Shown: positions 47,930 to 56,544 of the stretch, piece after piece
Numbering within the stretch: position 1 is the first letter of the stretch
Layout: each line of letters begins with the position of its first letter
Source of the DNA: Idiomarina sp.
GTDB lineage: Bacteria > Pseudomonadota > Gammaproteobacteria > Enterobacterales > Alteromonadaceae
Assembly: GCA_020832105.1 (NCBI GenBank)
Contig: JAFIFH010000008.1
Span: forward strand, 1 to 64,000
DNA length: 64,000 bases
Reading direction: 5' to 3'
Made by a program: the position numbers and the translations under genes
Notes under the pieces: model-generated
What the model was told of the DNA's origin: nothing
What the model saw: the letters and a program-made list of their open reading frames with translations, nothing else
The model's database searches: none

Positions 47930-49182
47930 TCGATGTCTGATTCCATGTGTCCCATCTCCCAGTCCACCTCTTTACCCATCGCATTGCGCGGTATCTCTGA
48001 GCACAACGTATAGTGCTGAGGGATCTCAGCGATACTAAGGTGCTCAGCAGCATAAGCTTTCAGGTGTTTAACGAGATGCTGCTGCTCACTTGCCGTCATT
48101 TGCTGGTCCACCACAATCAGTGCCTTCAGCCCGCGACTATTGTCTGTCGCCAATAAACGTACTCTGGCATCGAGTACCTCCGGGTGCTCCGCTAATACCA
48201 TAGCGATACGCTGCGGAAACACATTCTTGCCGTTGACCATAATCGCCCCGTCTTTACGACCGCACGGCCTAAAATTGTGCTCATCGACCCACTCAAGTTG
48301 ATCAGGCACTTCTACGGTGCACGCTTGTATTGTGTCATACAATGTATCGTCACTGTGTTTGCGCCAGCGCGGCAGCAGCTTATAGGGCAGGTACGGCTGT
48401 TCTCGCATGCCGATACCGGAGGTGTCAGTGCTGCCGTAAACCTCTATCACTCGCTCTACTCCTTGTTGTTGCAAGGCAACCAGGGTTTGCTGCGGACAAG
48501 GGCCGGTAGAGCATACAATAGTGACCCGCTTGGGCATCATACCGCCGCGTTTTGCCAGCTCTTGCAAAAAAGACGGGAAAGCAATGACCACGTCTCCGGC
48601 TTTGAGCTGACGCCCTATCACCAATCCGAAACTACGCAACCCCCGCACAACCTCACAGTTGGATGCTTCTGGCAGCAACACCGAAAACAAAAATCCGTAA
48701 ATATGGTGTGCAGGCACCAATGAAACAATGCGTTTGGCAGGGGTAGGTAAGGCCGTCAGGTACTGTTGGAAATGATTCGCTTCAGCTTGCAGGCTTGGGA
48801 ATTGATGTGTAATCGTTTGCGCAGGCCCCGTGGAGCCCGACGTTTGAAAGCGGATGTCGGTACTTGCTAACTGCCGACTTTGCAGCACAATATCGGCCCA
48901 CTCACCCAGGGTGTATCGGCGCAGCAAATAGTCTTCAATACCACTGGATTCAATGCAAAAGTAATTTACCACGCGGGTCGCCAACGCCATCCACTCAAAG
49001 GAGTCAATGAGCACCTCGTCTGGGTGGTTTTGCGCGCGCTCAGCCAGGGTAAGACGTGTCTCGGCACCAAGGGTGAGCCCCTTGAGCTGAGTATGACCTT
49101 GTTGCCGGAGTTGGCTAAGTTCGTCCTGAACTAAAGCGCTGAGTACAGCTACTGCAGCGCTTTTTGATAGACTGCCCTGCAT
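47926..49182 (-). CDS. pcl: p-Coumarate:CoA ligase for PYP chromophore
   Basis: A 418-residue AMP-forming acyl-CoA ligase, shorter than plant 4CL as is usual for PYP-linked enzymes. The adenylation signature TSGSTGP is at 114-120, YGSTDTSG near 249-256, GRKDGAIMVNGKNV at 308-321, and the C-terminal lysine region NAMGKEVD is intact. It would convert p-coumarate to p-coumaroyl-CoA, the donor for PYP Cys69. The ATG at 49182 shares one base with the pyp stop (TGATG), so the genes are translationally coupled; the end overlaps tal by 4 bp (ATGA). Confidence 0.92.
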   Translation of the reverse strand: MQGSLSKSAAVAVLSALVQDELSQLRQQGHTQLKGLTLGAETRLTLAERAQNHPDEVLIDSFEWMALATRVVNYFCIESSGIEDYLLRRYTLGEWADIVLQSRQLASTDIRFQTSGSTGPAQTITHQFPSLQAEANHFQQYLTALPTPAKRIVSLVPAHHIYGFLFSVLLPEASNCEVVRGLRSFGLVIGRQLKAGDVVIAFPSFLQELAKRGGMMPKRVTIVCSTGPCPQQTLVALQQQGVERVIEVYGSTDTSGIGMREQPYLPYKLLPRWRKHSDDTLYDTIQACTVEVPDQLEWVDEHNFRPCGRKDGAIMVNGKNVFPQRIAMVLAEHPEVLDARVRLLATDNSRGLKALIVVDQQMTASEQQHLVKHLKAYAAEHLSIAEIPQHYTLCSEIPRNAMGKEVDWEMGHMESDIE

Positions 49183-49559
49183 CAAAGGCGCTTCACAAAT
49201 ACCCAGAATGCGTCACCTGTCAGTGCTTTTTTCATATGCACTTTCACTTTGGTGGGCTTCATTTCATAGTCGAAGGTGTATTCAAACATGGTATTCAGGT
49301 CGTTGCTTTTAACCCCTTGATCAAACTTGCCCTTGAACTGAGGGCTGTTGGTGCAAGGTGCGACTTCTTTGAAAAAATCCTTACCAATAACTTTGCCTGG
49401 ATCACGCCCAGTGATATCCCCTTCTGCAGCGTTGTACTGCAGTATTTTCCCGCTGGCATCCAGCTTAATAGCGCCAAAAGCAACATCATCCAACTGCGAG
49501 TCACCCATTCGTGCCAGCTTGTTCTCAATATCATCACTACCGAATTGTACGATTTCCAT
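49182..49559 (-). CDS. pyp: Photoactive yellow protein
   Basis: A 125-residue PAS-fold blue-light receptor, nearly the same length and pattern as Halorhodospira halophila PYP. The chromophore Cys69 lies in [10 protein letters not shown], and the hydrogen-bond network residues Tyr42, Glu46, Thr50 and Arg52 are all present ([16 protein letters not shown]). The C-terminal block [20 protein letters not shown] is also conserved. Start ATG has AGGAG at 7 bp. It is first gene of pyp-pcl-tal. The photocycle and partner are not encoded in the sequence; no dedicated transducer gene is obvious nearby. Confidence 0.97.
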   Translation of the reverse strand: MEIVQFGSDDIENKLARMGDSQLDDVAFGAIKLDASGKILQYNAAEGDITGRDPGKVIGKDFFKEVAPCTNSPQFKGKFDQGVKSNDLNTMFEYTFDYEMKPTKVKVHMKKALTGDAFWVFVKRL

Positions 49560-49628
49560 GTCTTACTCCTGATATGCATTAACAAAAAACAATACTAAGG
49601 AATAAGTGCCTATTTAGATCATAAAAAT

Positions 49629-49677
49629 CGGACATTTATAGCAAATTGTATAGTTTTAAAGGTTAAAATACGGACAT
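49629..49677 (-). promoter_or_regulatory. Candidate pyp promoter with repeated ATGTCCG
   Basis: On the minus strand an extended -10 (TGCTATAAA, 49643-49635) lies about 76 bp before the pyp ATG, without a good -35. The heptamer ATGTCCG occurs at 49677-49671 and again at 49635-49629, 42 bp (four turns) apart and overlapping the -10, as an activator or repressor site might. Confidence 0.35.
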
Positions 49678-49713
49678 AAAAAAGCCCGCACACCGACCAG
49701 GTTGCGGGCTTTC
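49677..49713 (-). terminator. Intrinsic terminator of the curlin-repeat gene
   Basis: Perfect 10-bp stem (49681-49690 with 49703-49712), 12-nt loop, T run on the minus strand (49683-49678). It should separate the curlin gene from the pyp operon downstream. Confidence 0.85.
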
Positions 49714-49736
49714 CACAGTAAAAAAATTGTTACTGC

Positions 49737-50912
49737 TTATTGCTGAATGATAATTGCACTGTTCATGGTTCCGTTCTGAACAACGCTCATGCTGCTGGCG
49801 TCAGACATTTGCGAGGCTTGAATCAGGTTCATGCTACCAACCTGAACCAGTGACGCATAGCCACCATCACCGCCCATTTCAAAAGCACCGCCGCCAATAC
49901 CTGAGATCAGGTTATTATCACCATACTGACCCAAATTAAACGAGTTGTATTGGTTCGAAACCAGCAGGTTGAGGCTGTTTAATTCGCCAAATTGCTCTAT
50001 TTCACCGTAGTAGTTACGACGGTCTGTGAAGCGCACTTCTGCTGTGTTGTCGTCACCCCACTGATGGCTGCCTAAGCCATTCTGTGGACCGCCAACGTGT
50101 ACGCTCAGAGTGTTATTGTTCCCTTGCTGTAAGCTGCCAACATTTGTACCAAAGTGTGCCGGCTGAGTCAGGGTCATGGTGTTGTCCGAGCCAAACTGTT
50201 CTGACCGCACGTAGTTACCGTCACCGCGCAAAGCGATATCAGTCAAGTTGTCATTGCCATCCTGGGCTACAAAAACATCATTATCGGTGGAAATAGCACC
50301 TGAGTTACGTGCATAGATATCGACGTAAATTTCGTTAGATTGACCGCTCTGCGAGGTGTAAATGTATGAGTCATCTGCACCGTTGATATCAAGCTGCGAT
50401 AGGTTGTCGTTTCCACTTTGCAGGGCACCGACATCGTTACCATCGCCATCGACCATCAGTGAAATGCTGTTGTCGTCACCGAACTGGTCACTGATGATGC
50501 CGTTGTAATCACCATAACTTCTGACCACAATATCATTAGCACCGGATTGATACATCTGTGCATAACTGTCGTTACCCTCAAGATAGTAGTCAATAAAGTT
50601 TCCGCCGGTGCCCAGCTGGGTGAGTTCCAGGCTATTACCGTCCCCTTGCTGCCAGGTCAGCGCTTCATTCTGGTAGCCGTCCTGTAAGGCGATTAAAGAG
50701 CTTCCTACACCCGCCTGCGTGGATTCCAGATCATTCTCAACACCAATTTGGCTTGCCGCAATTGAGAGACCTACCCCAATTTGAGTCAACGTAGCCAGGT
50801 TGTCGTCACCGGTTTGCGTTAACACTACAGAGTTCGCCATTGCCGCTGAAGATAACGCCATGGAAATGCCTAAAGCTATCATCGATTTTTTAATTGTTAG
50901 AGTTGCCATCAT
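49737..50912 (-). CDS. Large curlin-repeat (CsgA/CsgB-like) exported protein
   Basis: A 391-residue protein with a signal peptide (about 1-25, cleaved after AAMA). The mature part is about fifteen degenerate curlin repeats of roughly 22-24 residues built on Q-x-G-x-x-N-x5-Q (for example TQTGDDNLATLTQ, LQDGYQNEALTWQ, SEQFGSDNTMTLTQ). It lacks Lys and has very few Arg, and is rich in Asn, Gln, Gly, Asp and Ser, as amyloid curli subunits are. It is much longer than CsgA (about 150). No csgDEFG genes lie in the window. ATG at 50912 follows AAAGGAAG. Confidence 0.85.
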   Translation of the reverse strand: MMATLTIKKSMIALGISMALSSAAMANSVVLTQTGDDNLATLTQIGVGLSIAASQIGVENDLESTQAGVGSSLIALQDGYQNEALTWQQGDGNSLELTQLGTGGNFIDYYLEGNDSYAQMYQSGANDIVVRSYGDYNGIISDQFGDDNSISLMVDGDGNDVGALQSGNDNLSQLDINGADDSYIYTSQSGQSNEIYVDIYARNSGAISTDNDVFVAQDGNDNLTDIALRGDGNYVRSEQFGSDNTMTLTQPAHFGTNVGSLQQGNNNTLSVHVGGPQNGLGSHQWGDDNTAEVRFTDRRNYYGEIEQFGELNSLNLLVSNQYNSFNLGQYGDNNLISGIGGGAFEMGGDGGYASLVQVGSMNLIQASQMSDASSMSVVQNGTMNSAIIIQQ

Positions 50913-51290
50913 TATGTCTTCCTTTGCTGTACCCGGCACCAGCCAGCCAGATAGAGAATTCTTTTAAATTGAGTGATATTCACTTGGTTTCAGCGCGAGT
51001 CTTGGTGCGCTGTGGCTAAGTTTAAGACTAATTCTGGGGCTAACAATCGTATTTTAAGGCTAGAAACAAGTTGGGGTTTGGGGGGATTAATGAGACTAAC
51101 TAATTGAATAGTAGCGTAAAGCGCAGCTTAAGCTACGCGAGCCCCAGAGCTAAGCGCTAAGCCGAATGGATTAGAATGCGGTGTTAATCATCGGCAGGCC
51201 AGCGATTGTGCTGGTTTGTTGATTGGCTGTCGCCGTATTGCTGATAAAGCGATAGTATGGATTAAAGCATTAAGCTGGACGAGAGATATC
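50913..51290. other. Divergent intergenic region between curlin-repeat and Tag-like genes
   Basis: 378 bp. I see no gene. It holds the AGTGA-N3-TCACT inverted repeat (50972-50984), the palindrome AGCTTAAGCT (51125-51134) and a purine-rich run TTGGGGTTTGGGGGGATTAA near 51071. No promoter is unambiguous. Confidence 0.5.
50972..50984. promoter_or_regulatory. Inverted repeat upstream of the curlin-repeat gene
   Basis: AGTGA-TAT-TCACT, perfect 5-bp arms with a 3-bp spacer, about 60 bp before the curlin start. The spacing is too short for a CRP site. It is a candidate operator only. Confidence 0.3.
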
Positions 51291-51962
51291 ATGACATTCG
51301 AACATTTTTATCAGCGCGCCGTTGAGCGCAAAGGCGGCGAGCAAGCGGTGCGTGAACGCCTGCCATATGTAGCGAGTGCTGCAGAACTTGCCGCGCAAAA
51401 GGACGACAGATACCTAGCGGTCATGACCAAGTGTGTGTTTCGTGCCGGCTTCGTGTGGCGAGTGATTGAAAATAAGTGGCCGGGATTTGAAGAGGCGTTT
51501 AGCGGGTTTGTGCCCGCCTATTGGCAACAGGTGCCGCCCGAGAAACTTGAGGCGCTGGCTAAAGACGAGCGCATTGTGCGCAACATGCAGAAAATAGCCA
51601 CAGTACCGCGTAACGCATTTATGATCATGGAAGCCGCAGAACAACACGGGAGTTTCGGCCAGTTTCTTGCTGACTGGCCTGCGGATGATCAGGTCGGGCT
51701 GCTGCTATGGCTGAAGAAACACGGGGCTCGCCTCGGTGGTGCCAGTGCGCAGTACTTTTTACGCTTAGTGGGTTATGACGGCTATATTCTCTCTCCAGAC
51801 GTTATCACCGCATTACAAAACCACAACCTAGTGGACGCCACCCCGGGCACGCAAAAAGCGCTCAAACAGGCACAGAAAGCATTTAACCAGTTTCATCAAG
51901 AGACTGCGTTGCCATACGCACACCTGTCAAAAATTCTCTCGCTAACGGTTGATGCGCGCTAA
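51291..51962 (+). CDS. DNA-3-methyladenine glycosylase I family protein
   Basis: A 223-residue protein with the helical pattern of the Tag/HhH-GPD superfamily (base-excision repair of alkylated adenine). The block TKCVFRAGFVWRVIENKWPGFEEAFSGF and the RIVRNMQKIATVPRNA segment correspond to Tag family blocks. The N-terminal zinc-ligand pattern of E. coli Tag (MERCGW) is not seen, so substrate range may differ. The ATG at 51291 is after GAGAG; an upstream extension to 51216 is unlikely. Divergent from the curlin gene. Confidence 0.75.
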   Translation: MTFEHFYQRAVERKGGEQAVRERLPYVASAAELAAQKDDRYLAVMTKCVFRAGFVWRVIENKWPGFEEAFSGFVPAYWQQVPPEKLEALAKDERIVRNMQKIATVPRNAFMIMEAAEQHGSFGQFLADWPADDQVGLLLWLKKHGARLGGASAQYFLRLVGYDGYILSPDVITALQNHNLVDATPGTQKALKQAQKAFNQFHQETALPYAHLSKILSLTVDAR

Positions 51963-51971
51963 ACACGAATG

Positions 51972-52589
51972 TTAGTACTCACTTACTCCGTGGTCGGGGT
52001 GATATAACCAGCGTTGACCTCCCAGGTTAAAGCGCAGGCCACGGTCCTCCCATCTCAGCGCGTTATAGTTTAGGTGTTGCGGCGACAACTGATCATGCTT
52101 AGGTACTTTGATGAAATAATTTGCATCTTCAACATGTGCGCCCAGCTGAGAAACCGCAGTCACGGACAATAATTGTGCACCAGAAGGCGGTCGGTGACGA
52201 AATACCAAGTGAGTTGACGCTGGATGCCAGCGATCGATGGACAATCCGCCTCCATACTGAAACGCGGCAGGCCTTGGCGCATCATCGCCAATTCGATGAA
52301 TCCAGCCAGCAGTGTGGGCCGAACCGACGGTTGTTACCGCAAGATACTCTCCATTCGGTGACATTTCAGCCCGCACAAAACGGTCATGGGCAGAAAACTC
52401 AGTGGTTAAGTTAACCCTGACGCGATTAGGCAACTGACTTCGAGTTAATAAAACATTCCCTCGGTAATCACGCACCTGATGGTCAATCACTGTCAGCTCC
52501 ATGGTTTCACTGCTGACTCTGTGGCCTTCTGGTGAACAACCGATGAGTAGCAAAAATGCCGTTAGTACAACTAAAATACGACTATTCAT
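51972..52589 (-). CDS. Lipoprotein with beta-propeller-like repeats
   Basis: A 205-residue predicted lipoprotein (lipobox LLIGC). I do not recognise the family. The blocks RAEMSPNGEYLAVTTVGS and DRWHPASTHLVFRHRPPSGAQLLSV look like WD40/PD40-type blades (S-P-N-G and H-P-x-S turns), followed by LRWEDRGLRFNLGG. A few blades would not close a full propeller, so it may be a fragment-like domain. It converges on the Tag-like gene with 10 bp between the stops. Confidence 0.55.
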   Translation of the reverse strand: MNSRILVVLTAFLLLIGCSPEGHRVSSETMELTVIDHQVRDYRGNVLLTRSQLPNRVRVNLTTEFSAHDRFVRAEMSPNGEYLAVTTVGSAHTAGWIHRIGDDAPRPAAFQYGGGLSIDRWHPASTHLVFRHRPPSGAQLLSVTAVSQLGAHVEDANYFIKVPKHDQLSPQHLNYNALRWEDRGLRFNLGGQRWLYHPDHGVSEY

Positions 52590-52753
52590 AGTTCCTCAGC
52601 AAAGGCTTTGGTTAAACAACATAAATTGCACAGAACACCAATAACTCGCCAACAGTGGAAATTGCTATGTCCTGATAGTTGCGATTTATCCTACCTTAAC
52701 TAGCCTTTTCAACAAAGGCTGATATTAACTAATTGTTGTTTTCGGGAGGCAAT

Positions 52754-53422
52754 ATGCGCCCTCACTATATTCCCTGGATAATTTTCTGGGTTCCACTCAT
52801 TGCGGTGAATGGCGCCTACCTGATTGGGTTATGGGAGGGCGTGGCGCACCAATGCAACCCCTATATTGACGGATGTACCACTATCAGCCGGGCGGCAAGG
52901 GAAGGCAACGCTATCTTCTTCTTTCGCGGCCTGATGATGCCCCTGGCGATGTTGATGATTGTGTTCTGGTATCTGCAGAGCATCTGGTTAGGCCAAATGA
53001 GGCAGCGCTCCCAACGTTACATTTTTATCATTGCTGCAATTGGCGCATTATTTCTCATTTTATACGTAGACTTTCTCGGCACCGACGGTGATTTCAATCG
53101 CTTCTTACGCCGATACGGGGTGATTTTCTATTTCGGTCTCACTGTTCTTGCCCAGATGATGAGCATCGCCAGCGTTCATAAATTGGGTGACACGCTAGAT
53201 AAGAAAGTACGCACCTACATGTACGTTCAACTTTCATTTATCGCCATTTGCTGGTTGTTAGCCATGGCAAACCTGATACTTAAAGAGATGGGCCTTGTGT
53301 GGGAACAAGAAATGGAAAATGTTATTGAATGGCACTTTGCCCTGTTCATGTCACTCTACTTCCCATTCGCGGCACTCATGTGGAAACGCACCAATTTCAA
53401 ATGGCATTTCAGCCTAAAATAG
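52754..53422 (+). CDS. Six-helix membrane protein, Frag1/DRAM/Sfk1-like
   Basis: A 222-residue integral membrane protein with six predicted helices. The segment CNPYIDGCTTISRAAREGNAIFFFRG between helices 1 and 2 matches the YISxxxR loop of the Frag1/DRAM/Sfk1 family, where it resembles SISxTGxxxPE. Function in bacteria is unknown. The ATG at 52754 follows GGGAGG, an excellent ribosome site. It converges on nfrA with 5 bp between the stops, so the two share no promoter. Confidence 0.65.
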   Translation: MRPHYIPWIIFWVPLIAVNGAYLIGLWEGVAHQCNPYIDGCTTISRAAREGNAIFFFRGLMMPLAMLMIVFWYLQSIWLGQMRQRSQRYIFIIAAIGALFLILYVDFLGTDGDFNRFLRRYGVIFYFGLTVLAQMMSIASVHKLGDTLDKKVRTYMYVQLSFIAICWLLAMANLILKEMGLVWEQEMENVIEWHFALFMSLYFPFAALMWKRTNFKWHFSLK

Positions 53423-53427
53423 TGCGC

Positions 53428-56400
53428 TTAGAAAAAGACAGCAAAGCGCAATAACAGGGCATCGTCCGAAACACCTGCAATGTCGCTGTCGATGACGTGT
53501 TGCCATTCAAGGCCAAGCTCGCTGAAAGCCCGCCAACCGGCATACCGTGAGTGACCTAACGGCTGCCGCCAGGTCACTCCGAGCCCGAACCGGGTGTCCG
53601 ACAAGCCTTGCTGATCAAAGGTATCGTTTGTCCACTGATACTGAATAAATGGGTAGGCACCAACCTTAAAATAGCTGCGTTGCGCCCCTGCCAGCTGGAA
53701 GGTCGGCTGGTAACGAGCGTACACACTGGAGGTTTGCTCGTCTGGGAAAAACACCCAGTCGAGATACAGGCTGTGATCAACAAATCGCTTGTTCTCAGCC
53801 CAGCCTTTCTGCTCGTTGTAACCCGCCAGCAGGTCAGTGGAACCCCGCACATAGAGCCTTGTCCCCTCTCCGTCAAAAGAGCTTCGTGCAGCGAGACGGA
53901 CAAACGTCAGGTGCGCTGCCATAGGCTGCCACGCGATACCAAGATCGAGGTTGTTACTGTCAAAAAAGAAGCTGTCACCAGCAGAGAGCAGGTTTGCGAA
54001 TACCGTAAGGTTGGTGCGCCGTTCACGGCCATAATCCAGGTCATATTCAAGGGTGGTACTGAGAAAATAATCCGCCTGAAAATCATTGCCGGTCGCCTGT
54101 GACACGCTGGTGCTCTCACCAAGCCAGCCTGCAATGGATGCGCTAAATGGTGAGCTCACCTGACGATAGAAACGCTGGCTATGAGTCAGTATCTCGGTAC
54201 CTTGTTGCCCTTGAGTCAAACCTGTGTCTATCACATCCCGTAATTGCTGCCTGGCGACCCTCTCTCTCCGTGCTTGTGCATTGGTATAAGCGGCCTGCTG
54301 CAAATTATCACCGTTGCGGGTTTCCGGGTAAGCTGCAAAGACCTGATCAAACTTGCGTGCCGCTGAACCATAGCCCCCTAACCTTTCCAAGACGAAGGCT
54401 TGTGCCAGCGGGTAATATGGCTCCTCAGGGTTTTCATCAGCCAAGCGCTCCAACCAACTAAGTTGCTGCTCCAGGTCGCCGTCCATTTCTGCCAGGCGTA
54501 AGCGCAATGGTAATATGGTGCGTACATCATCGCTACGCTCTACCCGCCGCAAAGCTGCTGTAACCGACTCACGGTCATTACGACGTAGGGCGATGTCCAC
54601 TCCAATGCTTATTTCATCTTCAGTTAATGGGTCGTCTAGTGCCTGCCAGTGCGCCCAGGCATCATCGTGCTGACCCAACGCTAATAGGGCTGACAGTTGC
54701 AATGGTTTGTATATACCCCGGTCAACGGCTGATGAAAGATTGTCCAGGTAACTTAGGCTTTTATGGTAGTCGGACGACTCATGGGCCAGCACTGCCCCGC
54801 GCAACCATTCATCATCGCCCCATTCAGCACTATATTGCTCCAGCGCGGTTAGCCGCTCACCCGGCGTACCCAAACAATAACTGTCTAAGTGATAAGCTGC
54901 CCGGCTGGATAACTGTTGGCGAATGCGCAGCGCTGATTCACAGTCCTGGCGCTGCAACAACACCTCACTCACCTGAGTTGCCAGGCGCCGGTCTGGCCAT
55001 TGCTGAGCGGCATCAACCAATACATCACTATGAATATTCATGTGAGCACGCTCAATACCTATGCTGACTCGCTCGCTGATAGCGTCATTCACAAGAAACT
55101 CCCCTCGATCACCCCAGCTCTCTTTCACTGCAATATGCGCTAAGTCCTCATAGCGCTGCTCGCTTAATAAGATAAAGGTGTGGTCATCCAGGGACGCGAG
55201 ATCACTATGTTCACGCCAGTTTCGCGCACTGAGCACAAGGGCCTGCTCTGTTTGGCCATCCTGGTAATACGCCTGGGCAAGGCGGCGTTGCAGCTGAGTA
55301 TCTTTCGCCCCATAGGCTTCAAGAACCCGAATCAGATCGCCCCGCTGATGGTCGTGACGATAGTGATCTACCAACAGATGAACCCGACTACGCTCCGCTT
55401 CTTGAGTACTAAAGGACACTCGCTCAAGAAGCTCAGAATCGCCAATTTGTTGCGCCAACATCAAATAGTGACGTTCCTCACTCCGCTCAGGGTTGCATTG
55501 CTTGAGTCGAGCATTAGCGTATTCAACCTGTTGGTCCTGAATAAGCAGCTCTGCATGCGACAAACAGTCGACCGGCAAGCGCTCTGCCAGACTCAACGCA
55601 AGTGCCACATCGCGATGGTCTACAGCCAATTGATAAAGTACTAACCCCCACGCCTGATTAAGAGACCTTTGGTCATCTATTTTGCTTAGCAGCTCAATGA
55701 GTTCCTCGGTCCGCTCCGCGCCAATCATTCGGTTAACGGTCATATTCAGCGCATTGTCGAACTCATCTTGTAAAGACAATAGCCAATACTCAATCCCGGA
55801 AAACTGTTCACTCAAGGCCAGTGCATGTATGAGCTGACCTCGTTGATACGCATTACACGCCTGCTCGTGACCCGCTGGTCGGCGGCAGATGGGCTCGAGC
55901 ACCGCCACGATCTCATCGGTGCCACCTCGACGAAACAGATACTCCACTACCTGGTCGATAAGTTGGGTAGAGACCTGCTCAGCGCTTATTACTTCAGTTA
56001 CCCTGACTAACTGTGCGTTGTTCAGCGCCCCACCGTGTTCGCTCAGGTAAGCACGCGCAAATGCCGCTTGCATATCTTCATCAAGCTGCTCGAGTTGGTC
56101 AAAGAATTGCCCGGCGCTGAGCCCAGCCAGACGATCCGAACGCCCTAATAAGGCAGCATAGATACGTCTGGCCTGAGGGTCCGTAATGTACGGTTGGAGT
56201 GTTTCAAACGCCCGTTGAGGGGTGTCATTTGCAATTAATAGCTCGACATGGTGCAACACCAGAGGCAAATGGTCCGGCACAATGTTGCGAGCACGCTCCA
56301 CCTCCACCAAGGCTTCTTCCAGCCGCCCGACAGACGCCAGCGCGTAGCTTTTATCTACATATGGAAAAACGCGGAACCATTGAAAATCACTAAGCCCATT

Positions 56401-56544
56401 CGCAATCCCCGCGTTGGGCTCCAGCAATGCAGAGGCTGTGCTCAATGGCGCCGACAGGCCGTCCTCATCCAACTGCGTGTCTGCGTACACCAGGCTACAA
56501 AGCCCGTATAGTGAGATCAGCAATGCGATTTTAGTCAGTTTCAT
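53428..56544 (-). CDS. nfrA: NfrA-like outer-membrane TPR/beta-barrel glycan exporter
   Basis: A 1038-residue protein similar in architecture to E. coli NfrA, the outer-membrane part of the N4-receptor glycan system. A signal peptide (about 1-21, cleaved after VYA) is followed by a long alpha-solenoid of degenerate TPR-like helices (about 40-780). The C-terminal about 230 residues are beta-strand rich (YFLSTTLEYDLDYGRE, WRAFSELGLEW) and end in Phe (LLLRFAVFF), as an outer-membrane barrel would. This is the BcsC/PgaA-like layout. The ATG at 56544 overlaps nfrB by 14 bp; it is the last gene of wecB-nfrB-nfrA. Confidence 0.82.
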   Translation of the reverse strand: MKLTKIALLISLYGLCSLVYADTQLDEDGLSAPLSTASALLEPNAGIANGLSDFQWFRVFPYVDKSYALASVGRLEEALVEVERARNIVPDHLPLVLHHVELLIANDTPQRAFETLQPYITDPQARRIYAALLGRSDRLAGLSAGQFFDQLEQLDEDMQAAFARAYLSEHGGALNNAQLVRVTEVISAEQVSTQLIDQVVEYLFRRGGTDEIVAVLEPICRRPAGHEQACNAYQRGQLIHALALSEQFSGIEYWLLSLQDEFDNALNMTVNRMIGAERTEELIELLSKIDDQRSLNQAWGLVLYQLAVDHRDVALALSLAERLPVDCLSHAELLIQDQQVEYANARLKQCNPERSEERHYLMLAQQIGDSELLERVSFSTQEAERSRVHLLVDHYRHDHQRGDLIRVLEAYGAKDTQLQRRLAQAYYQDGQTEQALVLSARNWREHSDLASLDDHTFILLSEQRYEDLAHIAVKESWGDRGEFLVNDAISERVSIGIERAHMNIHSDVLVDAAQQWPDRRLATQVSEVLLQRQDCESALRIRQQLSSRAAYHLDSYCLGTPGERLTALEQYSAEWGDDEWLRGAVLAHESSDYHKSLSYLDNLSSAVDRGIYKPLQLSALLALGQHDDAWAHWQALDDPLTEDEISIGVDIALRRNDRESVTAALRRVERSDDVRTILPLRLRLAEMDGDLEQQLSWLERLADENPEEPYYPLAQAFVLERLGGYGSAARKFDQVFAAYPETRNGDNLQQAAYTNAQARRERVARQQLRDVIDTGLTQGQQGTEILTHSQRFYRQVSSPFSASIAGWLGESTSVSQATGNDFQADYFLSTTLEYDLDYGRERRTNLTVFANLLSAGDSFFFDSNNLDLGIAWQPMAAHLTFVRLAARSSFDGEGTRLYVRGSTDLLAGYNEQKGWAENKRFVDHSLYLDWVFFPDEQTSSVYARYQPTFQLAGAQRSYFKVGAYPFIQYQWTNDTFDQQGLSDTRFGLGVTWRQPLGHSRYAGWRAFSELGLEWQHVIDSDIAGVSDDALLLRFAVFF

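Noticed and set aside
51216-51290. Extended start of the Tag-like glycosylase
   Set aside because: The extra 25 residues look random; the ATG at 51291 has a GAGAG site and family-like N-terminus.
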